Below, piece after piece: positions 1-7,949 of a stretch of 21,749 bases of DNA; the first letter of the stretch is position 1; each line of letters begins with the position of its first letter. A program made the translations under genes and the position numbers. The stretch comes from Christensenella sp. UBA2853 (GTDB lineage Bacteria; Bacillota; Clostridia; Christensenellales; Aristaeellaceae). The stretch covers positions 1 to 21,749 of the forward strand of contig DEFL01000005.1 of the NCBI GenBank assembly GCA_002350845.1. The letters run 5' to 3'. The notes below the pieces were generated by a model. The model did not search any database. It was given only the letters and a program-made list of their open reading frames with translations, and had not been told where the DNA came from.

Positions 1-106
1 TCTTCCATGAAGGGAGCATATCAATCCGGCAGAGGCGGGATTTCTTGTTTGTCCTGCATGAACCGCAGGGCTATGGCTGTCTGAGCACAGCCCCTGACGG
101 GCCGTC

Positions 107-1900
107 TTACACTTCGGTGGCCTGTGCTGTATAGAGCTGATAGTACAGGCCATGCTTGGCCATCAGTTCGTCATGACTGCCCTGCTCCGCGATTCCTTTA
201 TTGCTGATATACAGGATGCGGTCGCAGTTTTTGATGGTGCTCAGGCGGTGCGCCACAATAATGCTGGTTCTTCCCCGGAGCATCTCAGCAATGCCTTCCT
301 GGAGGAGTTTTTCCGTCTGCGTGTCAATCGAGGAGGTAGCCTCGTCAAGAATCAGAATCGACGGATCGCTGAGCAGTGTCCTAGCAAATGCAATCAGCTG
401 TTTTTCACCCTGAGACAGGTTGCTGCCGCGCTCCTTGATTTCTGTCATATATCCCTGCGGCAGGTTCCGGATGAATGCATCCGCACGCACGCGGGTTGCC
501 GCTTCCCGGATCTCGTCATCCGTCGCATCGAGTTTGCCGTAGCGGATATTGTCCACCAGCGTTCCGCTGAAGATGAAACTGTCCTGAAGCATAATGCCCA
601 GCTGGGTTCTGAGGGAATGCAGCGTCACTTTGGAAATATCATGCACGGACCCGTCTTTGCCATGCAGCAGGATACGCCCGCCATTGAGATTGTAGAAACG
701 GCAGAGTGTGTTGATAATCGTGCTCTTCCCGGCACCGGTCGGTCCAACCAGTGCGATGGATTCGCCTGCCTTGACATGGAGGTTCAGGTCTTCCAGCACA
801 TTGGTGCCCTCTTCATAAGCGAATGTGACATGCTCAAAGTCCACTTCACCGGAGAGCTCCGGCAGCTCTTCAGCATCCGGCGCATCCTCAACAATGACCG
901 GTTCATCCATGGTCTCGAAGATGCGTTCCAGATAGGCAATGTTGTTGACAAAGGAGTTGTAGATGTTGGCGAGGTTGGTGATCGGCTGCCAGAAACGGCT
1001 GACATACTGTCCCATGGCAAGGATGATGCCGAAGGACACCATTTTGCCTCCGCCCATCCAGTACACACCGGCGATATACAGGAATGTCAGCACGATCTGT
1101 GTCAGCAGTTCGCTGCTCAGCCAGACCGTATTGCTGATATACACTGCGCGCAGCCAGGCCGTCCGGCAGGCCAGTGCCAGCTTGCGCATAATGCCGATGT
1201 TGACCTCCTGGCGGTCAAACAGCTGGCTGACACGCACACCATCGATGGATTCAGCAAGGTATGCATTATAGTTGCTGTTTTTATTACTCTGCTGCTGCCA
1301 GGCTTTTCTCTGTCTGGGCTTGATGAGAATGATGATGCCGGCAAAGATCGGGAGGCCTGCCACGATGATGGTCGCGAGCCGTGCCTCAGTGGTGAACATG
1401 AACACAACAATGAACACCAGGTTAATGATCTCCAGGATCATATTGATTATGCCGTTAGAGAGAATATCCGAAACTGAGTTCACATAGTTGATGACACGCA
1501 CCAGGATCTTTCCTGCAGGACGTGAATCATAGTAGCTGAACGGCAGGCGCTGAAGGTGAGCGAAGAGATCACTGCGGATATCGAAGATGATACTCTGGCT
1601 GACATGCGCCATCATTCTTGAGCGTATGGTTGTGAACACAATGCTCAGGCAGATGACGCCGACAAAGAGGATCGCCATCCGTCCGATCATGACCGTGTCC
1701 TTGTTGGGCACTGCCTCATCCAGCACCCACTGCGTGATTTTCGGGATATAGAGTGTGGCAACACTCGACAGTGCGCTGAGCACCAGGGCCAGGATCATCT
1801 TATAGCGGTGTCTGGTGATGTATTTTCCGGCTCTCTTGAAATGTTTCCACTGAAACGGTGTTTCCAGGCGTTCATCCACGTCAAACTTATTACGCGCCAT
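107..1900 (-). CDS. ABC exporter half-transporter, catalytically competent subunit
   Basis: 597-residue fused membrane/ATPase half-transporter, probably the partner of the product of 1890-3644 in exporting a drug, lipid or peptide. The transmembrane domain spans roughly residues 33-330 and the nucleotide-binding domain 350-597. Visible motifs are Walker A GPTGAGKST (386-394), a deviant signature LSQGE (495-499), Walker B ILILDE with catalytic Glu520, and the H-loop His551. The start was set at the ATG at 1898-1900, preceded by GAGGAGGCGG. The frame stays open up to 2011, but that extension lies inside the upstream gene and does not resemble an exporter N-terminus. The two genes overlap by 11 bp, indicating translational coupling. 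No convincing intrinsic terminator is visible in bases 1-106; a 6-bp hairpin at 75-92 lacks a T-run. Family assignment is secure; substrate is unknown. Confidence 0.95.
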   Translation of the reverse strand: MARNKFDVDERLETPFQWKHFKRAGKYITRHRYKMILALVLSALSSVATLYIPKITQWVLDEAVPNKDTVMIGRMAILFVGVICLSIVFTTIRSRMMAHVSQSIIFDIRSDLFAHLQRLPFSYYDSRPAGKILVRVINYVNSVSDILSNGIINMILEIINLVFIVVFMFTTEARLATIIVAGLPIFAGIIILIKPRQRKAWQQQSNKNSNYNAYLAESIDGVRVSQLFDRQEVNIGIMRKLALACRTAWLRAVYISNTVWLSSELLTQIVLTFLYIAGVYWMGGGKMVSFGIILAMGQYVSRFWQPITNLANIYNSFVNNIAYLERIFETMDEPVIVEDAPDAEELPELSGEVDFEHVTFAYEEGTNVLEDLNLHVKAGESIALVGPTGAGKSTIINTLCRFYNLNGGRILLHGKDGSVHDISKVTLHSLRTQLGIMLQDSFIFSGTLVDNIRYGKLDATDDEIREAATRVRADAFIRNLPQGYMTEIKERGSNLSQGEKQLIAFARTLLSDPSILILDEATSSIDTQTEKLLQEGIAEMLRGRTSIIVAHRLSTIKNCDRILYISNKGIAEQGSHDELMAKHGLYYQLYTAQATEV

Positions 1901-3644
1901 GCTTCGCCGCCTCCTCTCCCTGAAGACCGTACTGCAGCACGTATGTCTGCCAGTAGTACCCCTGCTTCCTGAGCAGTTCCTGATGTGTGCCGGCCTCCGT
2001 GATCTGTCCATCCTGGAGAACCAGGATCAGGTCTGCATCCTTCATGGAAGAGATGCGCTGTGCAATGATGAACTTTGTGCACGGGAACGGGAGATTGCGA
2101 AGTTCATTCTGAATATACTGTTCGGTCTCGCTGTCAACAGCACTCGTCGTGTCATCCATGACCAGAATGCTCGGACGCATGGCCAGAGCGCGTGCAAGCG
2201 CAATGCGCTGCTTCTGTCCGCCGCTAAGACCCACGCCTCTCTCACCGACGATCGTGTCATAGCCTTCAGAAAGATGTTCGATAAACTCATCCGCAGCGGC
2301 ACGCTTGGCAAAATCCCGGACTTCATCCAGTGTCAGACTCTGATTGCCGAAGGCCACATTGCCTTCCACAGTGTCAGAGAAGAGGAAGACGTCCTGGGTT
2401 GCCGTGCCGATTCCGCCGCGCAGCTGCTGAAGCTTCCATTCCCTGACATCGCAGCCGTCCACCAGAACAGCGCCGTCAGAGACATCGTAAAACCTGGCCA
2501 TCAGCTGAATGAGCGTGCTCTTGCCGCCGCCTGTCGGTCCCATGACCGCCACAGTCTGGCCGGGAAGAACATGGAAGGAAATGTTTTTGAGGACCTCCTG
2601 GGTATCATACCGGAAGGAAACATCCCTGAACTCAATCTCGCCCTTCATCTTCGGGTGGTCGACAGCGAACTGCGGATCCGAAATGTTGGGCTTGAGATAG
2701 GCCAGTTCCATCACCTTGGCAGCAGACGTGGAAAAGCGCTGGAGATCATTGATCAGGTTGCCCAGTTCACGCATCGGGTTGGACATAGCCCAGGAAAGGC
2801 CGGTAAAAATGGCCAGCTCGCCGGGCGTCAGCTCCCCGTTGATAATGAACAGACCACCCACAAACACATTCACCAGCATCATGCCGTTGGCCAGCAGTTC
2901 AATCATCGGGAAGAAGGTCAGCCATGTCTTGTTGATCTTCAGATGGCTCTGCCTGAACGCTTCATTCTTTTCCCGGAAACGGTCTTTTTCATATTCTTCG
3001 CGTGCAAACGCCTTGACGACACGGTTTCCGGCGATGTTTTCCTGTGCCGCCGTATTCATTTCCGAGAGTTTTTCGCGCATGGCAACAAACCGCGGACGAA
3101 CGTGACTGGAAAACAGTTTGGTGATCATCAGGAGGATGGGCGTGATGATGATCAGCATAAGCGTCATCTTCCAGCTGACCGTCATCAGATAAACTGTTGC
3201 AAACAGAAATGTGCAGGAACTGTCGATAATTCTGTAGTCAATAAAACTCAGAAAATGGCGGCACCAGTCAAGGTCAGCCGACATGCGTGTCATCAGGTCA
3301 CCGGTACGATGGCTGTCGAAGAAACGCATATCGTTGTACTGCATTTTTTCGAACAGGCGTGTCCGAAGGTTGAAGATTACGTTCTGTGAGTCTGTCTCAA
3401 GCGTCACCACCATCAGGTAGCGGAGACCTTCACGGAGCAGTTTGACGGCAAGCATCACCATAAGAATTCCCAGAAGTGGATCCGGATTCTGGGCAACAAT
3501 GACGTCGTCAATCAGCCTTTGTGAAAGTGCAGGGTTTACAAGCAGCATAACACAGGTCAGCACGGAAATCATAAGCGCCATGATATGGCGTTTGTGATAT
3601 TTCGCATCCATGTTGTCCCACAGCCATTTGATTTGTTCTCGCAT
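1890..3644 (-). CDS. ABC exporter half-transporter, degenerate-site subunit
   Basis: 584-residue ABC exporter half (about six membrane helices within residues 18-310, ATPase domain 335-584). Walker A is GPTGGGKST (369-377) and the signature is a canonical LSGGQ (473-477). Walker B reads ILVMDD, so the catalytic Glu is Asp498, and the H-loop His is replaced by Gln529 (IAQR). These substitutions are the known hallmark of the degenerate-site subunit in heterodimeric exporters such as TM287/288, LmrCD and BmrCD. It is first in a two-gene operon with 107-1900, whose LSQGE signature would face this degenerate site. The start at 3644 has a weak AGG about 6 bp upstream. It is divergent from the AraC-family gene at 4077, which may regulate it (inference). 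No clear -35/-10 was found upstream. Transported substrate is unknown. Confidence 0.95.
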   Translation of the reverse strand: MREQIKWLWDNMDAKYHKRHIMALMISVLTCVMLLVNPALSQRLIDDVIVAQNPDPLLGILMVMLAVKLLREGLRYLMVVTLETDSQNVIFNLRTRLFEKMQYNDMRFFDSHRTGDLMTRMSADLDWCRHFLSFIDYRIIDSSCTFLFATVYLMTVSWKMTLMLIIITPILLMITKLFSSHVRPRFVAMREKLSEMNTAAQENIAGNRVVKAFAREEYEKDRFREKNEAFRQSHLKINKTWLTFFPMIELLANGMMLVNVFVGGLFIINGELTPGELAIFTGLSWAMSNPMRELGNLINDLQRFSTSAAKVMELAYLKPNISDPQFAVDHPKMKGEIEFRDVSFRYDTQEVLKNISFHVLPGQTVAVMGPTGGGKSTLIQLMARFYDVSDGAVLVDGCDVREWKLQQLRGGIGTATQDVFLFSDTVEGNVAFGNQSLTLDEVRDFAKRAAADEFIEHLSEGYDTIVGERGVGLSGGQKQRIALARALAMRPSILVMDDTTSAVDSETEQYIQNELRNLPFPCTKFIIAQRISSMKDADLILVLQDGQITEAGTHQELLRKQGYYWQTYVLQYGLQGEEAAKHGA

Positions 3645-3713
3645 ACAACACCTGTTCTCTTTCTTTTCGCATCAAAATGTGCGGAAGCTTTTCAGCGGTC
3701 GGCAGGCGCATGT

Positions 3714-3739
3714 ACATGCACCGTCGGACGGATGCATGT
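3714..3739. repeat. Inverted repeat, candidate operator or hairpin
   Basis: ACATGCACCGTC and GACGGATGCATGT flank a single base and are complementary apart from one bulged base, giving a stem of about 12 bp. A perfect palindrome GCATGTACATGC overlaps its left edge (3708-3719). It lies 70-95 bp upstream of the exporter start codon, so it could bind a regulator or form a leader hairpin. There is no T-run, so it is not an obvious terminator. The function is inferred from position only. Confidence 0.45.
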
Positions 3740-4007
3740 GTTCGGATACCGTATTGTGATGGCTTCCCTGACTTCTGTTTCTGACGTTCCCTGTGACAGG
3801 CACAGGTTGTGCCAGAAAAATACATTCCCGCACCACACAGCCGCCATGGCACAGACCTGTCCACGGTCGGTTTTCCTGCGGGAGCCACATCATGCCGAAT
3901 CCCATTTTCGGCTGCAGTCCCTTCCTCTCTTTCTCCGCTCCGGCCACTCCTCCCATGCATGGCGTGGAAAAATGATAAAAGCCCGCGTAAAGATAAAATA
4001 GTTTTTC

Positions 4008-4036
4008 TTGATTTTCTACTGAATTTACGTTATATT
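4008..4036 (+). promoter_or_regulatory. Promoter of the AraC-family gene
   Basis: TTGATT (4008-4013), a 17-bp spacer and TATATT (4031-4036) match a sigma-A-type promoter well. The predicted transcription start is near 4043, about 35 bases upstream of the ATG at 4077. Confidence 0.75.
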
Positions 4037-4076
4037 TTCACATGATTACTGATTTTCCATCCAAAGAGGTGCAGCT

Positions 4077-4916
4077 ATGAATTCTAGACAGACACCGGTC
4101 CATGGCACCACCATCGAGGGCATAGAAATCAACACCCGAATTCGCACAAGCGAATTTGTCATGACTGGTCATCACTGCCATAAATGGTTTGAGCTCTTTT
4201 ATGTCGAAAGCGGAACCTGCCGCTTTCTGATCAATGATTCCATTCATGATATCCACCAGGGAGACTTCATTCTGATCCCGCCCTATGCTCTGCACTATAC
4301 GCGCTATCTTTTCGGGACCTGCAAGCGGACCGTCATCTTTTTCCGCCAGGAGGATCTCTGTGACAGCCTTTTCCCCTTCCTTCCCGGCACTTCTTCCTTT
4401 TTTAATGAGTACAGGATTTTCCAGGTACCCGAAGCCTATCAGAGCCGAATCATCGGGTGTCTGGACCGAATGACCCAGGAAGAAAAGATTCATGATGCCC
4501 GGTCATCTGAAATGAAAAAAGCTCTTCTGCATGAGATGTTCCTTCTCTGCAGCCGGATCTGCACGTTCCTCACCGACACGCCTGAACAGATTCACACGAC
4601 GGACCGACAGATTATTCTCGCCGCTCAGTATATCTGTGATCACTATATGAATCCGATCAGCACTTCAGATATTGCCGAAGCCGCCGGTTTTTCACCGAAC
4701 TACCTCAGCCGGAGGTTCCGCGAAAAGACCGGCATCGGCCTGCACGAATACCTCGTGTTTATTCGCCTGCATCATGCCACGCTCGATCTGGTTTCCACCC
4801 GGGATTCCATTACAGAAATTGCACTCCGGTGCGGTTTTTCTGACAGCAACTACTTCAAGGACGCGTTCAAGAAAAAATACGGCATGACGCCCAGAGATTA
4901 CAGGAAAGTCACCTGA
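4077..4916 (+). CDS. AraC-family transcriptional regulator
   Basis: 279-residue cytoplasmic DNA-binding regulator. The N-terminal half is a cupin-like sensing domain (about residues 25-90) with an HxH pair at 33-35 and the typical 'QGDFILIPPYALHY' segment (61-74). The C-terminal 100 residues carry the AraC double helix-turn-helix: HTH1 about 196-217 (ISTSDIAEAAGFSPNYLSRR) and HTH2 about 245-266, followed by the family signature ending in KKYGMTPRDYRK. The length is normal for the family. AAAGAGG lies 7 bp before the ATG. The gene is monocistronic, with its own promoter and terminator. It is divergent from the ABC exporter, which is the first candidate target. It is also the only transcription factor in the window, so a role at the sugar operon 4 kb away is possible but unproven. 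The effector is unknown. Confidence 0.93.
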   Translation: MNSRQTPVHGTTIEGIEINTRIRTSEFVMTGHHCHKWFELFYVESGTCRFLINDSIHDIHQGDFILIPPYALHYTRYLFGTCKRTVIFFRQEDLCDSLFPFLPGTSSFFNEYRIFQVPEAYQSRIIGCLDRMTQEEKIHDARSSEMKKALLHEMFLLCSRICTFLTDTPEQIHTTDRQIILAAQYICDHYMNPISTSDIAEAAGFSPNYLSRRFREKTGIGLHEYLVFIRLHHATLDLVSTRDSITEIALRCGFSDSNYFKDAFKKKYGMTPRDYRKVT

Positions 4917-4917
4917 C

Positions 4918-4954
4918 GCCAAAAAAGATCCGCGTATCGCGGATCTTTTTTGGC
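4918..4954. terminator. Bidirectional intrinsic terminator
   Basis: A perfect 17-bp inverted repeat around a TAT loop: GCC, six A, GATCCGCG, then CGCGGATC, six T, GGC. The A-run and T-run make it functional on both strands. It begins 2 bp after the AraC-family stop codon and ends 48 bp from the stop of the convergent gene at 5003-6433, so it can serve both. Confidence 0.95.
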
Positions 4955-5002
4955 ATTCCTTCCTTATCGAACTGTTTTTCAGTCTGGAGACTTCCCCGGT
5001 GC

Positions 5003-6433
5003 TCAGTGAATCTGGGCGAGAAGTCCAAACGTGAAGTACACGAGAATCACCACAATCAGTCCCCACAGGACTGCATGATGCGCAGCCACCAGCCCGAGAA
5101 TTTCTCTCAGGTAGGCATTCGGGTAATAATACCATTTGGTTCGGCTGCCCATGCCTTCACAGTCAAAATCACACCGTGACGCCCACAGAAGCGAGCGAAA
5201 CACATGGTATCCTGTCGTGGAAAACGCAGTTTTCGCCCCCGGCAGTTCCCTGCTGATGATCTTTTTGGAATACTCCATGTTCTGCAGTGTATTCGTTGAT
5301 TGTTCTTCCAGAAGGATTCGTTCTTTCGGAACTCCTTTTTCCATGAGGTATCTGCCCATGGAACTCGCTTCCGTGCAGATCTCGTTTTTTCCTTTCCCGC
5401 CGGAAACAACAAACACGGCATGATGCCCGGTCCGTTCATGCTGGTCCTTTTCAAACGCCAGTGCCCGGTCCAGCCGTCCCTGGAGCAGCGGAGTCGGTGT
5501 CCCGTTTCTTCGCAGCTGACAGCCAAGAATAATGATGGCATCCCGGTCGGGCGGCGGAACATGGCACGCAGCTCTGATTCCGCTGAGCACCAGGGAAAAC
5601 AGCACGCATTCAAAGTACACAATCGTGTAGTCGATCACCGTCTGCGCAATCATCCACAGTACATTGGTCCTATCAGCAAAAACTGCAATCAGTCCGTGAA
5701 GAATATATGCACTGGCCCAGAGTGCGCCAAGCCCGATCCCCAGCATATTCCGCCAGGAAAAACCTTCCCGGAAGAGCAGCACCATATTGCTGATCCACAG
5801 CCAGACGGCCAGCACAATCATGACCGGGGCAGTATAGGTAACAAACCGGGTTCCCTGCGCATAAATCTGCTGAAAGAAACCCGTCAGAGACCACTCTGCG
5901 CTGCGGAAAAAAGCTGCGAAGAGAAAAATCGTCTGGAATCCCATCATCAGGGAGAGTGCATCCGCCGCCACCATGGTATAGCTGAACGCCTTTTTTCGAT
6001 GTGCTTCAACAGAGGTATAGATTGAGACGAATGTGCCGGCAGCAAACATCAGCATAATGGAAAAAATGATCGCCCGGTCTCCCGGAAAGCGTCCGCGTCC
6101 CGCTGAAAGCCGAAGGTCCTCTCCCACATGCAGCTGGTATTCCCGTTTTTCCTCCCCTGCATCACCTGGATAAACAAGCGTCACAGTCACATCACCGGGA
6201 CGTTTTGCGTGAAAGGTCAGTTCCCTTCTGCCCTCCCTGACCTGATATTCCGCGATGTCCTCGCGTGACAGCTCAATTCGCTCCGGAACACCGGCACTGG
6301 CAGAGGAAAAAGTATAGCTGTCCTTCTGCATGGTGGATACTCCGATGAAAATCATCAGGATCAGTGCAAGGAAGGCCAGGGCCATATACCGTTTCTTAAC
6401 CCTTCTCTGCCAGTTCGCCAGTCTGCTGCTCAT
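5003..6433 (-). CDS. Multi-pass membrane protein with YdcF/ElyC-type DUF218 domain
   Basis: About 476 residues. One N-terminal membrane helix (about 18-36) is followed by a soluble segment to about residue 118, with a beta-rich look and presumably outside the membrane. Several membrane helices follow (about 121-285), then a DUF218/YdcF domain (about 297-440) and a last helix (about 446-472). DUF218 hallmarks include 'DAIIILGCQL', 'LQGRLDRAL', 'VVSGGKG', 'EASSMGRYL', 'ILLEEQSTNTLQN' and 'TTGYHVFRS'. DUF218 proteins of the SanA/ElyC/YdcF group are linked to envelope functions, but the reaction is not established. This is longer than the minimal family because of the N-terminal soluble segment and extra helices. 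A GTG directly before the ATG (6436) could also start translation; AAGGGG lies 8 bp from the ATG and fits it better. It is monocistronic and divergent from tyrS. Confidence 0.85.
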   Translation of the reverse strand: MSSRLANWQRRVKKRYMALAFLALILMIFIGVSTMQKDSYTFSSASAGVPERIELSREDIAEYQVREGRRELTFHAKRPGDVTVTLVYPGDAGEEKREYQLHVGEDLRLSAGRGRFPGDRAIIFSIMLMFAAGTFVSIYTSVEAHRKKAFSYTMVAADALSLMMGFQTIFLFAAFFRSAEWSLTGFFQQIYAQGTRFVTYTAPVMIVLAVWLWISNMVLLFREGFSWRNMLGIGLGALWASAYILHGLIAVFADRTNVLWMIAQTVIDYTIVYFECVLFSLVLSGIRAACHVPPPDRDAIIILGCQLRRNGTPTPLLQGRLDRALAFEKDQHERTGHHAVFVVSGGKGKNEICTEASSMGRYLMEKGVPKERILLEEQSTNTLQNMEYSKKIISRELPGAKTAFSTTGYHVFRSLLWASRCDFDCEGMGSRTKWYYYPNAYLREILGLVAAHHAVLWGLIVVILVYFTFGLLAQIH

Positions 6434-6460
6434 CACGCCGTCCCCTTCTGGTTTTTCTCG

Positions 6461-6469
6461 ATTATATCA
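6461..6469 (-). promoter_or_regulatory. Extended -10 promoter of the DUF218 gene
   Basis: On the minus strand TATAAT (6466-6461) is preceded by TGA, giving a perfect TGnTATAAT extended -10. No good -35 element stands at the right distance, which extended -10 promoters often do without. The predicted start is near 6454, about 20 bases from the start codon. Confidence 0.7.
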
Positions 6470-6488
6470 TATTCAGCTGGTGAAAACA

Positions 6489-6517
6489 TTGACAATTTCC
6501 GCTTTGTGCAATAGAAT
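6489..6517 (+). promoter_or_regulatory. Promoter of tyrS
   Basis: A perfect TTGACA (6489-6494), a 17-bp spacer and TAGAAT (6512-6517). The predicted start near 6524 gives a leader of about 140 bases before tyrS. It lies back to back with the DUF218 promoter; the two -10 elements are about 45 bp apart. Confidence 0.88.
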
Positions 6518-6532
6518 CCTATCGGCATCTGA

Positions 6533-6623
6533 GGCACAAATGTGCCGTGCAAGAAGACCTGAGTCTTCGGAACGGGAAGTTGATCATTGTCAGCGGCCAG
6601 ACAAGATGGCATCTTGTCTGGCC
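6533..6623 (+). promoter_or_regulatory. tyrS 5' leader with three consecutive hairpins
   Basis: Three stem-loops follow one another in the leader: GGCACA/TGTGCC (6533-6546), GAAGAC/GTCTTC (6553-6568) and a 12-bp stem GGCCAGACAAGA/TCTTGTCTGGCC with a 5-base loop (6595-6623). The last is followed by CTGTTT rather than a full T-run, about 40 bases before the start codon. Aminoacyl-tRNA synthetase genes of Bacillota are often controlled by T-box leaders, but the conserved T-box antiterminator sequence is absent and the leader is short. It may be an attenuator of another type or simply structured RNA. Confidence 0.55.
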
Positions 6624-6663
6624 CTGTTTATGAATCCCGAATGATATATAAGGAGGAATACCC

Positions 6664-7887
6664 ATGGGAATCTATGAGGAACTGCAGGCACGCGGTCTCA
6701 TCGCACAGGTCACAGACGAACCGGAAATCCGTGAGCTCATCAATAACGGCGGTGCGAGATTCTATATCGGCTTTGACCCCACGGCAGACTCCCTGCATGT
6801 CGGTCACTTCATGGCCCTCTGTCTGATGCGTCGTCTGCAGCTGGCCGGCAACAAGCCTGTTGTGCTTGTCGGCGGCGGTACAGGCTATATTGGCGATCCC
6901 TCCGGACGCACTGATATGCGCTCCATGATGACGCCTGAAACCATTCAGCACAACTGCGACTGCTTCAAGAAGCAGATGGAACGCTTTATCACCTTCGGAG
7001 ATGATGCCGCGATCCTGGTCAATAACGCTGACTGGCTTCTGAACCTGAACTACATTGATCTTCTGCGCGACGTCGGCGCATGCTTCTCGGTCAACAATAT
7101 GCTCCGCGCGGAATGCTACAAGCAGCGCATGGAACGCGGCCTGAGCTTCCTTGAATTCAACTACATGATCATGCAGAGCTATGACTTCCTCTACCTGCAT
7201 GACCATTACGGCTGCAACATGCAGTTCGGCGGCGATGACCAGTGGAGCAACATGCTCGCCGGCACCGAGCTCATCCGTAAAAAGCGCGGTGAGGATGCCT
7301 TTGCCATGACCATCACGCTCCTTCTCAACTCTGAAGGCAAAAAGATGGGCAAAACGGCCAAGGGCGCTGTATGGCTTGATCCCAACAAGACCAGTCCTTT
7401 TGATTTCTATCAGTACTGGCGCAATGTGGATGATGCCGATGTCATGAAGTGCATTCGCATGCTGACCTTCCTGCCCCTGGAGACCATTGAAGAAATGGAT
7501 CACTGGGATGACAGCCGCATCAACGAAAAGAAGAAGATTCTCGCCTATGAACTGACCACACTGGTCCACGGCGAAGAAGAGGCCAAGAAGGCAGAAGCAA
7601 CGGCTGCCGCACTGTTCTCCGGTGCCGGTTCCGATGAAAATATGCCTTCCACCGAGCTCGCTGAAAGCGATGTGCCGGAAGAGGGCATTTCTCTGCCTGA
7701 CCTCATGGTCCGCTGCGGTCTGTGCCCCTCCAAGAGCGCAGCGCGCAGACTGATCCAGCAGGGCGGCGTTTCCCTCAACGGAGAAACCGCATCCGATGAG
7801 AATGCCATGATCATCCGCAGCCAGCTCAAAGACGGCGTCAAAATCCGCAAAGGCAAGAAAGTGTATCATCGCGCTGTTCTCGCCTGA
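6664..7887 (+). CDS. tyrS: Tyrosyl-tRNA synthetase
   Basis: 407-residue cytoplasmic class I synthetase that charges tRNA-Tyr with tyrosine using ATP. The nucleotide-binding HIGH motif appears as HVGH (45-48) in 'GFDPTADSLHVGHF'. The KMSKS loop appears as KMGKT (227-231), followed by 'GAVWLD' as in bacterial TyrRS. 'SYDFLYLHDHYGCNMQFGG' followed by DDQW (about 172-194) is the tyrosine/adenylate pocket region. A C-terminal S4 RNA-binding domain covers about 345-405 ('SKSAARRLIQQGGVSLNG'). The length is normal. The start is fixed by AAGGAGG about 8 bp upstream. It is monocistronic, with its own promoter, a structured leader and a downstream terminator. Of the two bacterial TyrRS types (TyrS/TyrZ) I did not resolve which this is. 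Confidence 0.97.
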   Translation: MGIYEELQARGLIAQVTDEPEIRELINNGGARFYIGFDPTADSLHVGHFMALCLMRRLQLAGNKPVVLVGGGTGYIGDPSGRTDMRSMMTPETIQHNCDCFKKQMERFITFGDDAAILVNNADWLLNLNYIDLLRDVGACFSVNNMLRAECYKQRMERGLSFLEFNYMIMQSYDFLYLHDHYGCNMQFGGDDQWSNMLAGTELIRKKRGEDAFAMTITLLLNSEGKKMGKTAKGAVWLDPNKTSPFDFYQYWRNVDDADVMKCIRMLTFLPLETIEEMDHWDDSRINEKKKILAYELTTLVHGEEEAKKAEATAAALFSGAGSDENMPSTELAESDVPEEGISLPDLMVRCGLCPSKSAARRLIQQGGVSLNGETASDENAMIIRSQLKDGVKIRKGKKVYHRAVLA

Positions 7888-7908
7888 TCCCCGTTTCTGT
7901 TTATCATT

Positions 7909-7938
7909 CCCGGAGCCTGAGGCTCCGGGATTTTTCTG
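7909..7938 (+). terminator. Intrinsic terminator of tyrS
   Basis: CCCGGAGCC, loop TGA and GGCTCCGGG (7909-7929) followed by ATTTTTCTG. A 9-bp GC-rich stem with a T-run starts 21 bp after the tyrS stop codon. Confidence 0.95.
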
Positions 7939-7949
7939 TTTCGGGGCAT

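Larger units (their letters stand above)
3645..4076. other. 432-bp divergent intergenic region
   Basis: This space separates the exporter operon (minus) from the AraC-family gene (plus). The right end (about 3965-4040) is AT-rich and holds a clear promoter for the regulator. The left part holds a strong inverted repeat at 3714-3739. Open frames run through the middle on both strands, but they extend into exporter sequence in the wrong frame, lack good ribosome binding sites and resemble no protein family, so I treat the region as non-coding. No convincing promoter for the exporter was found here. Confidence 0.6.

Noticed and set aside
75..92. Hairpin GGCTGT/ACAGCC as terminator of the exporter operon
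   Set aside because: Only 6 bp and no T-run on the minus strand; bases 1-106 show nothing else I can support.
152..1477. Long plus-strand open frame (441 codons) opposite the ABC exporter gene
   Set aside because: It is antisense to a clear ABC transporter gene, has no family resemblance and shows the composition of a frame mirror; similar mirrors occur opposite most genes here.
3585..4001. Small plus-strand open frames between the exporter and the AraC gene
   Set aside because: They start inside exporter coding sequence in another frame, have no convincing ribosome binding site and no family resemblance.
6524..6663. T-box riboswitch before tyrS
   Set aside because: The conserved antiterminator T-box sequence is absent and the leader is shorter than typical T-boxes, so only unclassified hairpins are reported.
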